Part shown: positions 46,365 through 60,741 of the stretch, one piece after another
Layout: each line of letters begins with the position of its first letter
Numbering within the stretch: the stretch's first letter is position 1
NCBI GenBank assembly: GCA_963921795.1
Contig: OY997641.1
Location: 72,344,272 to 72,408,271 of the forward strand
Source of the DNA: Nannobrachium achirus
Lineage: Eukaryota > Chordata > Actinopteri > Myctophiformes > Myctophidae
Reading direction: 5' to 3'
Length of the DNA: 64,000 nucleotides
Notes under the pieces: model-generated
Database searches by the model: none
The model's input: the letters and a program-made list of their open reading frames with translations, nothing else
What the model was told of the DNA's origin: nothing
Position numbers and translations under genes: made by a program

Positions 46365-46873
46365 CAGTGGTGTACAGTAACTAAGTACATTTACTTAAGT
46401 AATGTACTTAAGTACACTTTGGAGCTATTTGTACTTGAGAACTTGAGTATTTCCAATTTTCAATACTTTTACTTCTACTCCATTACATCTCGGATCCAAA
46501 TATTGTACTTTTACTCCACTACAATTTTTGAAAACTTTAGTTACTAATTAGGCCTAGTTTGCCGATAAAAAATAGAATAGGCTATTATAAAACAAAATGC
46601 ATGGACCACTTTAGCCCCATTTTATACCTTGGCTATTTGAAAATAGCCGATCTACAAGCTCAAGACGCGTTGTGAGCTTGTAGATCTGCTATTTTCAAAC
46701 ATGTAGTACTTTTACTTTTTGTACATTAATAAGTACATTTTGATGCCAATACTTTCATACTTTTACTCAAGTACATTTTGAATTCTGGACATTTACTTGT
46801 AACAGAGTACATCTACAGTGCAGTATTGATACTTTTACTTAAGTACAACATGTGAGTACTTTTTCCACCACTG
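46365..46873. mobile_element. hAT-type MITE (CAGTGGTG ends, AAGTAC-rich)
   Basis: The element is 509 bp with ends CAGTGGTGTACAGTAACT and the complement of CAGTGGTGGAAAAAGTACTC. A perfect 8-bp TTTATATC duplication flanks it (46357-46364, 46874-46881). It contains the GATCTACAAGC palindrome. A partial relative is at 58972-59245. Confidence 0.9.
46637..46698. repeat. GATCTACAAGC palindrome in a hAT MITE
   Basis: The left arm begins TTGAAAATAGCCGATCTACA and the right arm ends TAGATCTGCTATTTTCAA, meeting at ACGCGT. Confidence 0.85.
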
Positions 46874-47688
46874 TTTATATCACAGTCCGTGGCTTAGGGG
46901 TGAGCCATCCAAGCTGTTTGGCGACCTGTCCTAGGAGCATTTGGCGAGGCATCCTAACCCATGTGGCGACATGTCCACGCTAGTTGGCGAGCTGCCCTAG
47001 AAAATTCAATTTGCGTCATTTGGCGAGTTGGAAATTTGGCGAGAGGACCTGTATTCATATATCCATATGAATAGAGGCTTGAGGACGCTCACACATTCAC
47101 CACTATAAACCTGTTATGCAAAGTAGTAGCCACTGATTAAAGTATTGCTTGTAGTTATCGCGGATTCGCGGGGGGGGGGGGGTTGTCGCGGCTCTCGCGG
47201 GGGGGTATGCACTGCACGCGTTTACACGCTCGTGCACCGCTCGGTGCCGTCCGTGCGCATGCATGTGGGGAAATATTTCCGGCCACACTGCGTCCGGTCG
47301 CGTCCGGCCCCCAAAGCACTACTGACCCTGGGGTGCCGCAACAGCAGTCCAGGGGTGCCGCGAGATCATTTGATGATATTTGGAATTTACTCCAATTATT
47401 AGGCTACTTAATTACAATATTTATTTAGTATAATTTTAAACTTGAAGTACAGAGCAATTTTCAGTCAGTTCTAAGTCTTAACCAAAATGGCTATTAGGCC
47501 TATCTCACAACATAATCACTAAAATATGCTATAAACAGAAGGTGCTGGGAGTGAAAATTATGAATATAATGTAGGGGTGCCTCGGATGAAAAGAATATTT
47601 ATAGGGGTGCCCTGAGCCAAAACAGTTTGGGAATCCCTGCACTAGTGAATCAGTCTGTCAGACATTCAGTGACAGTTACACATCTCCT

Positions 47689-47783
47689 CCACCAGGGGGC
47701 GAAATGCATTAAAGCAACAGTGCCTGGATCCATTATTGCGCATGCGCTAAACACGTTGATCCGGAAGCCGGATCTCCCGGAAG
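47689..47783 (+). promoter_or_regulatory. Probable promoter block of gene 3
   Basis: This has the same order as in gene 2: CCACCAGGGGGCG (47689-47701), GCGCATGCGC (47738-47747), CCGGAAG (47761-47767) and CCGGAAG (47777-47783). The spacing is the same as upstream of gene 2. Confidence 0.6.
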
Positions 47784-48096
47784 TAGAATGTTTCTGGCGT
47801 GGCGTTTCCACAACAAAGGAACCGTTGGTGTTTCATGGTGGTTTTGGGACGCGACCAACAAACCTAAGCATAAAGGTGGTTGCCGGGGGGCAAGGAGCTC
47901 CGCTGTGTTCACTTGGACCGCGCGGAGGTGCCGAAAGTCGGGGGGACAGGACATAACTCGACTTGCTCGCTTTAGCTCGGCTGCGGTGTCTCACGTGGAT
48001 CAAGTCCGCTTGAGTGTTGGTGTTTAGTTTCATGGTGGTTGGGACACAGCGCGTGGTGAAAAGCTTCTCATATTAAAAGGAGTTAAAACGCTTCAA

Positions 48097-48313
48097 ATGG
48101 AGTCTGTACGGCTGAAGATAAATGAACACATGACGTCGGTGGGAGAGGAGATATTGTGTGTTTTGGAAAAGCAACAAAGTGTTGATGTTTGTCGCGTGAA
48201 GCTCGATGTCAGAGTGTTTGTGTTGGAGCGCCTCCGTGCGGCCGCAGAGGTCATGTGCAACCTCTTCCAGAGAGAGATGGAAACACTACACAACACCCAA
48301 CTACACACTGCAG
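48097..48313 (+). CDS. Zinc-finger gene 3, exon 1
   Basis: 217 nt from CAAATGG to ACTGCAG/GTATGT, with the same predicted residues as gene 2 exon 1 (MESVRLKINEHM to NTQLHTAG). It ends in phase 1 and fits the exon 2 at 62466, about 14.2 kb downstream. The pairing with that exon is inferred from order, strand and phase; another exon 2 copy is not present in between. It could also be an orphan first exon, but its perfect frame argues against decay. Confidence 0.7.
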
Positions 48314-48440
48314 GTATGTCTGTTACACACACAACACCACACTACACACTGCAGGTATGTATGTTACACACACAACACCACACACTACACTCTGCAGGTA
48401 TGTCTGTTACACACCCATCACCCAACTACACACTGCAGTG
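48290..48440 (+). repeat. Splice-donor minisatellite of gene 3
   Basis: ACTGCAGGTATG units place donors at 48314, 48355 and 48398; a last unit has ACTGCAGTGTC. The third donor also gives phase 1 and would add 28 residues in frame. Confidence 0.8.
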
Positions 48441-48863
48441 TCTGTTACACTTAATAGTCCCTGGGACGCGGCCGTCTATTGTGTGTTTCATTGATCCCCA
48501 CTCTAAAACAACATTCTTTTTTCACAGTAGACATATAAAATTCTTATGAGTACTGTGATTAATGTTTTTGTAAAGTAGGGGTTGTTAAGCTAGGGTGTAG
48601 GGCTGGCTAGGTGGGTTAGATTCAATATTACATAATAGGTATCAAGCATTGTCCATTACACTAAACATTTGAGTACTAACAAACATGGCAAATACAACTA
48701 TACACATTCTCAGTAATTCTACAGGTCCATAAATTACATCCTCTCAGGCAAACAGTTAAGAATAAACAGGTAACATTTGATCACAACCAACAAAGGGCAA
48801 CATGCAATACCATAAACTCCTATAACCAATAAATACAGCACAGTCTCAAGAACTCACATCACC

Positions 48864-49035
48864 CCGCCATTCCGAAACACCGCTATTCCGAACGTTGACT
48901 TCTAACCCTAACCCTACCCCTAACCCTAACCCTAACCCTTACCCTAACCCTAACCCTAACCCTACCCCTAACCCTAACCCTAACCCTAAACCTAACCCTA
49001 ACCCTGCTTCGGAATAGCGGTGTTTCGTAATGGCG
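48864..49035. mobile_element. MITE with telomere-like core inside the LTR
   Basis: Ends CCGCCATTCCGAAACACCGC and the complement of CCGCCATTACGAAACACCGC flank about 110 bp of CCCTAA-type repeats (48903-49014). The other LTR lacks it, so it inserted after the retrotransposon did. Confidence 0.85.
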
Positions 49036-49309
49036 GACTGTTGCCACGCATAACGCATGGAAATGTTCAGGGTTTGGTGCCTGTGCCTCCAGGCCTAGGC
49101 TCTGCTGCTGTTGCACTTGCTGTTGCCTCTGCTGCTGCCACACTGAAGTGAGGAACTCAGGCAGTTTATATAGTCAGTCAATGATTAGGGAGTGAGTGCA
49201 GGGTTGGTGGGTGCAGCTGTCAATGAGGAGCCAGAGGGAGGGACAGTCCAGTGAACTTTTCTACAGCCGCCCCAAATACGACAGTATTTAACCAAAAAAA
49301 AGTCACTGG

Positions 49310-50301
49310 CTATAGGGCCGCCCCATGAAGAACAAATGGGTGGTGGGGGAGGCTCAGGTGGTGGCAGACGAGGGGGCCTAGGTGCTGGGGGGGGGGCTCA
49401 GGTGGTGGAGGGAACCGAGGAGGGCTGTCTACTGGAGGCGGAGACTCGGGAGCCCTGGCTGGAGGAGGCGGAGACTCGGGAGCCCTGGCTGGAGGAGGCG
49501 GAGACTCGGGAGCCCTGGCTGGAGGAGGCGGAGACTTGGGAGCCCTGGCTGGAGGAGGCGGAGACTTGGGAGCCCTGGCTGGAGGAGGCGGAGACTCGGG
49601 AGCCCTGGGCACAGGAGGCTGACGAGGAGGCGGGGCCGTGGGCACAGGAGACTGACGAGGAGGCGGGGCCCTGGGCACAGGAGGCTGACGAGGAGGCGGG
49701 GCTATAGGCGGAGCCGAAAGAGGAGAGGCCCTGGGCGCTGGAGGCAAGGAGGCAGGAGGGGCCCTGGGCGCCGGAGGCAAGGAGGCAGGAGGGGCGCTGG
49801 AGGCAAGGAGGCAGGAGGGGCCCTGGGCGCTGGAGGCAAGGAGGCAGGAGGGGCGCTGGAGGCAAGGAGGCAGGAGGGGCCCTGGGCGCTGGAGGCAAGG
49901 AGGCAGGAGGGGCGCTGGAGGCAAGGAGGCAGGAGGGGCGCTGGAGGCAAGGAGGCAGGAGGGGCCCGGGGCACCGGAGGCAAGGAGGCTGGAGGAGCCC
50001 TGGGCGCCGGAGGCAAGGAGGCAGGAGGAGCCCTGGGCGCCGGAGGCAAGGAGGCTGGAGGAGGAGCCCGGGGCACCGGAGGCTTGGCAGGAGAGGCCTT
50101 TGGAGGCCTGGACTGGAGGGAGGACAGTACCTGCAGCATTCTGCTGTAGTTGTCTTGCATTCTTTTGTTGTTTTCTAGCATTATGGTGTAGTTGTGCTGC
50201 ATGCTGTAGTTGTATTCTAGGGCTTCCTGGTAGTGACTCGGGCTGGTGCTGGTATCCTCTTCCTCCATGGCAAAGCTGCTATTCGGGCTTCGAAGGACCA
50301 T
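49310..50301 (-). pseudogene. Proline-rich ORF of the LTR element
   Basis: The minus frame starts at 50301 (MVLRSPNSSFAMEEEDTSTS), right after the 5' LTR. A Tyr/Asn/Met-rich region follows (ALEYNYSMQHNYTIMLENNK, then MQDNYSRMLQVLSSLQ), which could form a coiled coil, then proline-rich repeats such as LPPAPRAPPAS. Repeat units of 33 bp keep the frame, while 26-bp variants shift it, so the open frame of 199 codons stops at 49702. Pro-rich coding continues in other frames to about 49310, including 30-bp units (49429-49610) and 33-bp units (49609-49705). It has no zinc knuckle, protease or polymerase. It may be a Gag-like or captured protein; its function is unknown. Confidence 0.5.
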
Positions 50302-50923
50302 GTAAAGTAGGGGTTGTTAAGCTAGGGTGTAGGGCTGGCTAGGTGGGTTAGCTTCACCATGGGTGCTTCGGTCAGGAAGCGATTGAAGAGGAGAGGAATT
50401 TCCTTTGTCATGGTTTTATTTACTATAAAGACAGAAAAGTTAAATACAATTACATACAATTCAATATTACATAATAGGTATCAAGCATTGTCCATTACAC
50501 TAAACATTTGAGTACTAACAAATATGGCAAATACAACTATACACATTCTCAGTAATTCTACAGGTCCATAAATTACATCCTCTCAGGCAAACAGTTAAGA
50601 ATAAACAGGTAACATTTGACCACAACCAACAAAGGGCAACATGCAATACCATAAACTCCTATAACCAATAAATACAGCACAGTCTCAAGAACTCACATCA
50701 GTGACGCATAACGCATGGAAATGTTCAGGGTTTGGTGCCTGTGCCTCCAGGCCTAGGCTCTGCTGCTGTTGCACTTGCTGTTGCCTCTGCTGCTGCCACA
50801 CTGAAGTGAGGAACTCAGGCAGTTTATATAGTCAGTCAATGATTAGGGAGTGACTGCAGGTGTGGTGGGTGGAGCTGTCAATGAGGAGCCAGAGGGAGGG
50901 ACAGTCCAGTGAACTTTTCTACA

Positions 50924-53090
50924 GTTTTCATATTGAATTCGTACGCACTAATGAGAAAGACCGATTTTATCAAATGCTATTTAAAACAGGCAAATATACA
51001 GGGCACCTAAGACATCTCCATGGCAACCAGGAAGAAAACATTACACAAAGCTGACATTTCTCGCCCCAAAAAGACTAACATTAGCGTAATAAATTGCTTT
51101 TTCCAAACGAACTTGCAACAGGTATACCATAGACTACTAATAGTTAATTCATAACCGTGTTGGACTACTTTTATATACCAGTTTATATTTTCGCTATTGC
51201 CTGTCGTTCACTGACACTGTAGTCTCTGGAACGCGGGCGTTTCATACTACCATTATCATAAAATAAGTGGTAACATTATTTTTCTGCTTTCAATTCTAAA
51301 AGTAGAGATTAGATTATGAAAGGAAGGTGATTAGGTGATGAAAACTAGCAAAACTATAGCAGTCATTCACTTTGATCAACGCGATGCATCTCCCGTCCAA
51401 TGTAATTGTGATGTGGATGTCAAACAAACGTTAATCACGTCGTATTTAATTATACTTTATCTGTTACAGATGATTGTCCAAATAAACTGTACGTTATATA
51501 AACTGTGAGCCATTTATAGACAATATGCAGTGTTGCCCTGGGCATCGTTGTAGGCTGTTAGGTCTGCATTAACATATGAACTGAACGAGTATGCATGATC
51601 AAGTTATCAATGATTTAACTCCATGATAGGGACTTAGGTGTGAAATAATTAAAATATCGTACCCTAAACAAATCACAAAAGCAACGCAAAGTACCTTCAT
51701 TGATGAGTTGCTTCTTCCTGTCATCTGATCAGTGTCCACACAGTGGATTAATTCGAGTTGCATTTTATCAAATGAAACTAACAGAACAAAAAACAATGTG
51801 CTGAACTAATGCAAGTCTTTGAGAAAATTACAGTTAGTATCTTCACCAATAATGAGCACATTTCTAGAGACACGGTAACACATTCATTGTACTAAATGAC
51901 AAGAAAGCATAGATTCAGAAGGATATGGAAACCAGTGAAATAACAAGTTACCTCAGTAATTTATTCAAAGTTAAAGATATTACATAACAGCAGCAAACTG
52001 TGGCTGACCCAGCAACGACTTAACACACATATTTTCTGCATTTTGAGTGGATTTCACACCAGCCTGAACTTAACACAGCATGTGTCAAAGAGCAGCACAA
52101 TGATACATAGCATGCACAGAAACAAAGACACCAAAAAGTGTGATAAATCTTTATTTTCCAGAATCGTTTTAAAATGGGCACATCATTATATGTTCAATCA
52201 TGAATGTAGACCCATCTCATAAGACTGCTGTCTGCATTATGACACAATCCATGCCACAATAATTTCCCAGATCTTGTGGTTTGTGTCCCAGGCTCCGCTC
52301 CTGCAGCTCTGCAAGTCTTTAACACATATCATCACATAATAATGAAGTATTTTTTATAACGCTTTGCCAAGTACTCAAAGCGCTCTTCGATGGATCATTC
52401 ATTCATGTATCCAATTAAGTTTGTATAATTTAATCTCGGGTGTTCTGTTCTGTATTATTTAGGCTCTGTAGATTATTTAGAGCCAAAACTGTGAGCATAA
52501 CCTTTAACACTCACTACATTCTAAATACTGTACTACGCCAGGACAAGTAGACGGAATGGCATCCGAGCCTGAATCTAACACATCCTGAATCTAACACATC
52601 AACTTGAAGATCGAGATAAAACAATTATCAATATAATAAACCTTTAATGTTTGACTGTGCAGTAAATCATATAGCACTGAACAGGGTCGTAGTATTATAT
52701 AGTATGTAGATTGAGCACTATGACAAGACTAACGTAATCTAAACACATTAACAGCTGTCTTAAGGTTATCTTTTCAAGAGAAAATGAACAAATCACAAAC
52801 CGTTGCTAACACTAACTTTGGCAACGTGACTGCAGAGATATGAACAGAAATTAATGATACGCGATGAGACAATGTGTAGCATTGCAATGATCGTGAGCCA
52901 TTATAGCTATATTAAAGATCGGGGCATATTGATTGGCCACTGCTTAATATATCTTAACCATTTGCAGCTGTAAATATTCACACTAAATGTGCATCTTTAA
53001 AACAGCCTGCTGCCATCAATCTTGTCTCTTGTCTATGATCGCCATGAACGTTATAATGATCCATGTTAATGCGTCGTCAACACGGCTCAT
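50924..53090. other. Gene-free part of gene 3 intron 1
   Basis: No exon or element boundary was recognised. Several short frames exist but none has a recognisable domain. Confidence 0.5.
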
Positions 53091-55747
53091 TCTATAGTCT
53101 GCGTTCATTGTAAATGTTCATGAGTATATCAAACAATTGAGCATCATCACGAAACAAATATTACCTTCACAGGAGTTGTCGTTGTGTTGTGTGTTAGCTG
53201 CTATGGTTAGCTGTGATCAGAGCGTCCACGACGGGTACTTCCTGCTTCTTCCATCAAGGAACGTGATTGGCCGAAACGGCTGAGCCGTATAAGGAACACA
53301 CGCTTTGATTGGTTTATACTTCGGTTGCCAGGTATTGTGTTGCCAGATTTTTAATAATAATAGTGAAATTATATACAGTGGGTTACCATTTTTTCCGTCA
53401 GGAGCTTCAAAAAGGCGCCTCTCTGTCCCTATCAGTCGCTATAGGTACCTCTCCAGCCACTCCCCCAGATTTTCTCAGCCGCGCCCCCTGGCTATATTGT
53501 ATCTTATTTCCGTAATGTGGCTATTCAGCCAGGGGGAGGCACTTTTTTTAGTGAGCAAGAGAGTTGAGCAAGCAGATTTATCTCTGTTGATTTCTTTCTG
53601 AATTCTAAAGTTGACAGAGCCTTAAAGTTTTCTAGATGATCATTTAAACTGGAAACAACAGATTAATACTATATGTATTCACAGTTAGATAGCCATCTTC
53701 TCTCTTTAAATGCGTTGTGAGGATGTAGATCGGCTATTTTCACAATAGAACCGTGTTATACAAAATGTAATGTCTCAACTCTTAGTGCTAGTCGGGTTGG
53801 GGGGGTCCCGGCCTTAAAGGTTTGAGAACCACTGTGCTAGCAGACCCGAGTCTGGCTGCAGTAGTTAATACATAAGTTTAATAAAAAACTGATGTAATAG
53901 TACTCAAGTGGTGACTCAGAGGGCTTTTTTTGGGCTGCTAGACCTGTTCAACAAGTAGTAACGTAGCAGAATCACACCTAAGAGGCCCCCCAGACGAGAT
54001 GCGATTTTGCATCAGATCAGATCTCGTCCCCGGGGGTTTATCGGTGATCATTTCAAACGACAGCGATCCTCTTTCTTGAATTCGGGCCCGGAATATCTCA
54101 GACCATTACAAATGAGACCGACGTCTCGCGATTCTAGCCACCCACGATCTCGGGGGGGTGGTGCCATGAGAGACTCGACAAGATGAAAATTCCGCCCCCT
54201 CAAGAGGGATAAAATCACCCTATTCTACCACCCTATTCTATCACCTCACAAATAAGCCTTTCCCCACACGTGGGGATATATAATATCGTTATTATATTTA
54301 TATAAGATAGGCTAATAATATATTTGGCTTGGAGTCACAACGGTGAGGTTTGGTTTGACATTTAATTACCTTGAGTGCTGCATCTGTGATGTGATGTAGT
54401 CCACTCTATAGTCTGCGTTCATTGTAAATGTTCATGAGTATATCAAACAATTGAGCATCATCACGAAACAAATATTACCTTCACAGGAGTTGTCGTTGTG
54501 TTGTGTGTTAGCTGCTATGGTTAGCTGTGATCAGAGCGTCCACGACGGGTACTTCCTGCTTCTTCCATCAAGGAACGTGATTGGCCGAAACGGCTGAGCC
54601 GTATAAGGAACACACGCTTTGATTGGTTTATACTTCGGTTGCCAGGTATTGTGTTGCCAGATTTTTAATAATAAGTAGTGAAATTATATACAGTGGGTTA
54701 CCATTTTTTCCGTCAGGAGCTTCAAAAAGGCGCCTCTCTGTCCCTATCAGTCGCTATAGGTACCTCTCCAGCCACTCCCCCAGATTTTCTCAGCCGCGCC
54801 TCCTCGCTATATTGTATCTTATTTCCGTAATGTGGCTATTCAGCCAGGGGGAGGCACTTTTTTTAGTGAGCAAGAGAGTTGAGCAAGCAGATTTATCTCT
54901 GTTGATTTCTTTCTGAATTCTAAAGTTGACAGAGCCTTAAAGTTTTCTAGATGATCATTTAAACTGGAAACAACAGATTAATACTATATGTATTCACAGT
55001 TAGATAGCCATCTTCTCTCTTTAAATGCGTTGTGAGGATGTAGATCGGCTATTTTCACAATAGAACCGTGTTATACAAAATGTAATGTCTCAACTCTTAG
55101 TGCTAGTCGGGTTGGGGGGGTCCCGGCCTTAAAGGTTTGAGAACCACTGTGCTAGCAGACCCGAGTCTGGCTGCAGTAGTTAATACATAAGTTTAATAAA
55201 AAACTGATGTAATAGTACTCAAGTGGTGACTCAGAGGGCTTTTTTTGGGCTTGTTCTCCTAGACCTGTTCAACAAGTAATAACGTAGCAGAATCACACCT
55301 AAGAGGCCCCCCAGACGAGATGCGATTTTGCATCAGATCAGATCTCGTCCCCGGGGGTTTATCGGTGATCATTTCAAACGACAGCGATCCTCTATCTTGA
55401 ATTCGGGCCCGGTATATCCCGCTGTGCCAAGTGAAATATCTCAGACCATTACAAATGAGACCGACGTCTCGCGATTCTAGCCACCCACGATCTCGGGGGG
55501 GGTGGTGCCATGAGAGACTCGACAAGATGAAAATTCCGCCCCTCAAGAGGGATAAAATCACCCTATTCTACCACCCTATTCTATCACCTCACAAATAAGC
55601 CTTTCCCCACACGTGGGGATATATAATATCGTTATTATATTTATATAAGATAGGCTAATAATATATTTGGCTTGGAGTCACAACGGTGAGGTTTGGTTTG
55701 ACATTTAATTACCTTGAGTGCTGCATCTGTGATGTGATGTAGTCCAC
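53091..55747 (+). repeat. Tandem duplication of about 1.3 kb
   Basis: TCTATAGTCTGCGTTCATTG starts copies at 53091 and 54405. The copies are near-identical, and the second ends at AGTCCAC (55747). Small differences include an extra segment near 55421-55440. Each copy contains one arm of the GATCTACAAGC palindrome (53712-53740, 55027-55055). Confidence 0.9.
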
Positions 55748-58971
<3,224 letters not shown>

Positions 58972-59245
58972 ATTTGTACTTTACTCAGATCCAAATATTG
59001 TACTTTTACTCTACTACATTTATTTCAAAACTTTAGTTACTAGTTAGCCTACTTTGTAGATTTTGATTAGGCCCATTATTACAAAACATACAATAACCAT
59101 TTCAGCCGTATATGCATTTTGGACAGAAAATAGCCGATCTACAAGCTCACAACGCGTTGTGATGCAGCGCATTGTGAGCTTGTAGATCAGCTAATTTCAA
59201 AAGATTTTTTAGACATTTGATCACTTGAAATGAATACTCTTACTT
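58972..59245. mobile_element. Truncated relative of the 46365 hAT MITE, with palindrome
   Basis: It shares GATCCAAATATTGTACTTTT and AACTTTAGTTACTA with that MITE, and carries the GATCTACAAGC palindrome at 59127-59197 in the same relative place. The palindrome centre here is longer, with an extra TGTGATGCAGCGCA. A LINE 3' tail fragment follows at 59250-59308. Confidence 0.65.
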
Positions 59246-59667
59246 TTAGAACCATGTACCAGTGTAAGCTACTGTCGAGTTGTCATGTACCTTTTCCTAT
59301 GCAAACTAACGTCCCACTTTCACACCCGAGACCTGCCGAGCACAGATGATGGGCTCATGAAGACAAAGACTTGCATTCCTATTGGCTACACTGAAGTGGT
59401 GTAGTGTTCAACTTGAGTCCACTAATACAACCCTATAATCAGTCGTCTATAAAATAGGCCTACTCACATGGTTTAGGAGTAGTTCACCCCCAAAATGACT
59501 TTTTTTCTATTGATTAGTCACGCCATGGAGACTAGAGTTCAATAATAGTTTTAGTTTTTTGTCAAGACAAAAATGTGATATCAATAAATTTACCCCCATT
59601 GATTCCGGATGGTGACCGGTTTCGAAACGGGAAACGGGTCCAAAAATTACCCAGTGTTTATTTTTAA

Positions 59668-60095
59668 CTCATTGCATGCCAGGCCCGATAGTCCCGAGAT
59701 TATTTTAATGTCTTTCCCTGCCAGGCCCGATAGTCCCGAGAATTTCCGCCATTTTGAAAAAAAAAACTTTTTTTTTCAAAACATTTTTTTTTTTCAAAAA
59801 AAATTTTGGACCCCAAAAAATGTAGCATGTTTAACCTCCATAGCAACCCCATCTATCAAACATGGCAGCCATCTTTGTTTACATTTTAGGAAAACATAAT
59901 GGCTTGTATCTCATGAATGCCTGAACGGATTTCCATTCGGATTTTTTTGTTTGAAAGCTGTGAGCAATGTGGACACACGTGGTGCATTATCTAGGCATGG
60001 GTGTGCATGATCCGTGCACTATGAATTACATGGAAGTCTATGGAGACCAGAGGCACCATAGAGTACGAAGGTATTGTTAAATGGCGGGGAATGTG
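59668..60095. mobile_element. TTAA-target MITE (CTCATTGCATGCC end)
   Basis: The ends CTCATTGCATGCC and the complement of CACATTCCCCGCC are flanked by TTAA (59664-59667, 60096-60099). GGCCCGATAGTCCCGAG is repeated twice near the left end, recalling the repeats of the element at 38619. Confidence 0.6.
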
Positions 60096-60741
60096 TTAAA
60101 TGGACCCTTACAAATACAAATGAGACATTTAATTAACATTTAATGAAAAAATCCTATGCCAAAATGTATTTTTAAACACCATTTAAAGTATAATTACTCT
60201 CTAGTATTCTTCTGTAGTTCATTTCAATTCCCCCAGTAAAGTAATTTAACTAATTGCTCTGCTATGCCATCTAGTGTCCACTTAACTGTATTGCAGAAGA
60301 TAAACTGAAGGGACAACCTCCTAATTTTAGACACACCCATCTCCAGAGAGAACGGTGGGTGGCCAGAGGTACCCACAGACTCCTATGCTGACTGATCTCA
60401 TTGTAACCCACTGTATTAAGTTTTCTTATTGTGAAGTTCGCTTTCAGATGGGAAACATGTGATACTGTGTTCACAAAGAATTTATCTACACAATACTAAA
60501 AGAATTAGCCTGTTTTATGATGGGGATCAACCAAAACCTTAACTAAAGCAGATAGACGGGAATGTCCGGCTGGCTATAAACGTACATGTCTCAGAAGCTT
60601 AATTTCAAATATAAAGTGCTTATTCCATGGCCATAGATGTTGCAATTCTCTTCGGGTGGGTAAAGTAACCGTTTCTTCAGTAGTGTTCAATAAAAATGCA
60701 TTTTAATCTGAATGGTGGCCATTTTCGGCATATGTTTCAAC
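60096..60741. other. Intron sequence, partly shared with gene 2 intron 1
   Basis: GAAGCTTAATTTCAAATATA (60594) matches 34146, so intron 1 of gene 2 resumes here after about 12 kb of extra sequence. No gene is seen. Confidence 0.55.

Larger units (their letters stand above)
45263..47051. mobile_element. Possible nested element with CTCGCCAAA-rich arms
   Basis: CAGTCGACTCGCCAAA on the left faces the complement of CAGGTCCTCTCGCCAAA on the right. Multiple GTCGCCA and TGGCGA motifs occur in the two subterminal regions. No clear target duplication was found. Confidence 0.4.
44889..47324. mobile_element. Non-autonomous hAT element, 2.4 kb
   Basis: The ends are CAGTGGTGCTTTGGGG and the complement of CAGTAGTGCTTTGGGG. 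A perfect 8-bp ACCCTGGG duplication flanks it (44881-44888, 47325-47332). The empty ACCCTGGG site is intact at 32858-32865. There is no transposase frame; the interior is a stack of other elements, a 53-bp tandem repeat (45428 and 45481) and a poly-G run near 47168. Confidence 0.9.
44853..47639. mobile_element. hAT-type MITE (CAGGGG ends), interrupted copy
   Basis: It has the same element and CACTAGTG duplication (44845-44852, 47640-47647) as upstream of gene 2, but is split by a 2.4-kb insertion. Confidence 0.9.
48569..50923 (-). mobile_element. Small non-autonomous LTR retrotransposon
   Basis: Two direct repeats (48569-49265 and 50301-50923) begin TGTAAAGTAGGGGTTG and end TTTTCTACA. The whole is flanked by GTTTT on both sides (48564-48568, 50924-50928), a 5-bp duplication. 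On the minus strand the 5' LTR is followed at once by TGGTCCTTCGAAGCC, a plausible primer-binding site. A TTTGGGGCGG purine-rich tract precedes the 3' LTR. The internal part is about 1.03 kb and has no polymerase gene. Confidence 0.85.

Noticed and set aside
48903..49014. A chromosome end or fusion point marked by CCCTAA repeats
   Set aside because: The tract is short, degenerate, and enclosed by the inverted ends of a MITE that is missing from the sister LTR.
49382..50149. Arg/Gly-rich plus-strand frame of 255 codons
   Set aside because: It is the antisense shadow of GC-rich repeats in the LTR element, whose signals point to the minus strand.
53305..53601. 98-codon frame repeated at 54623-54916 as a conserved gene
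   Set aside because: It recurs only because of the recent tandem duplication, and no domain or splice signals support it.
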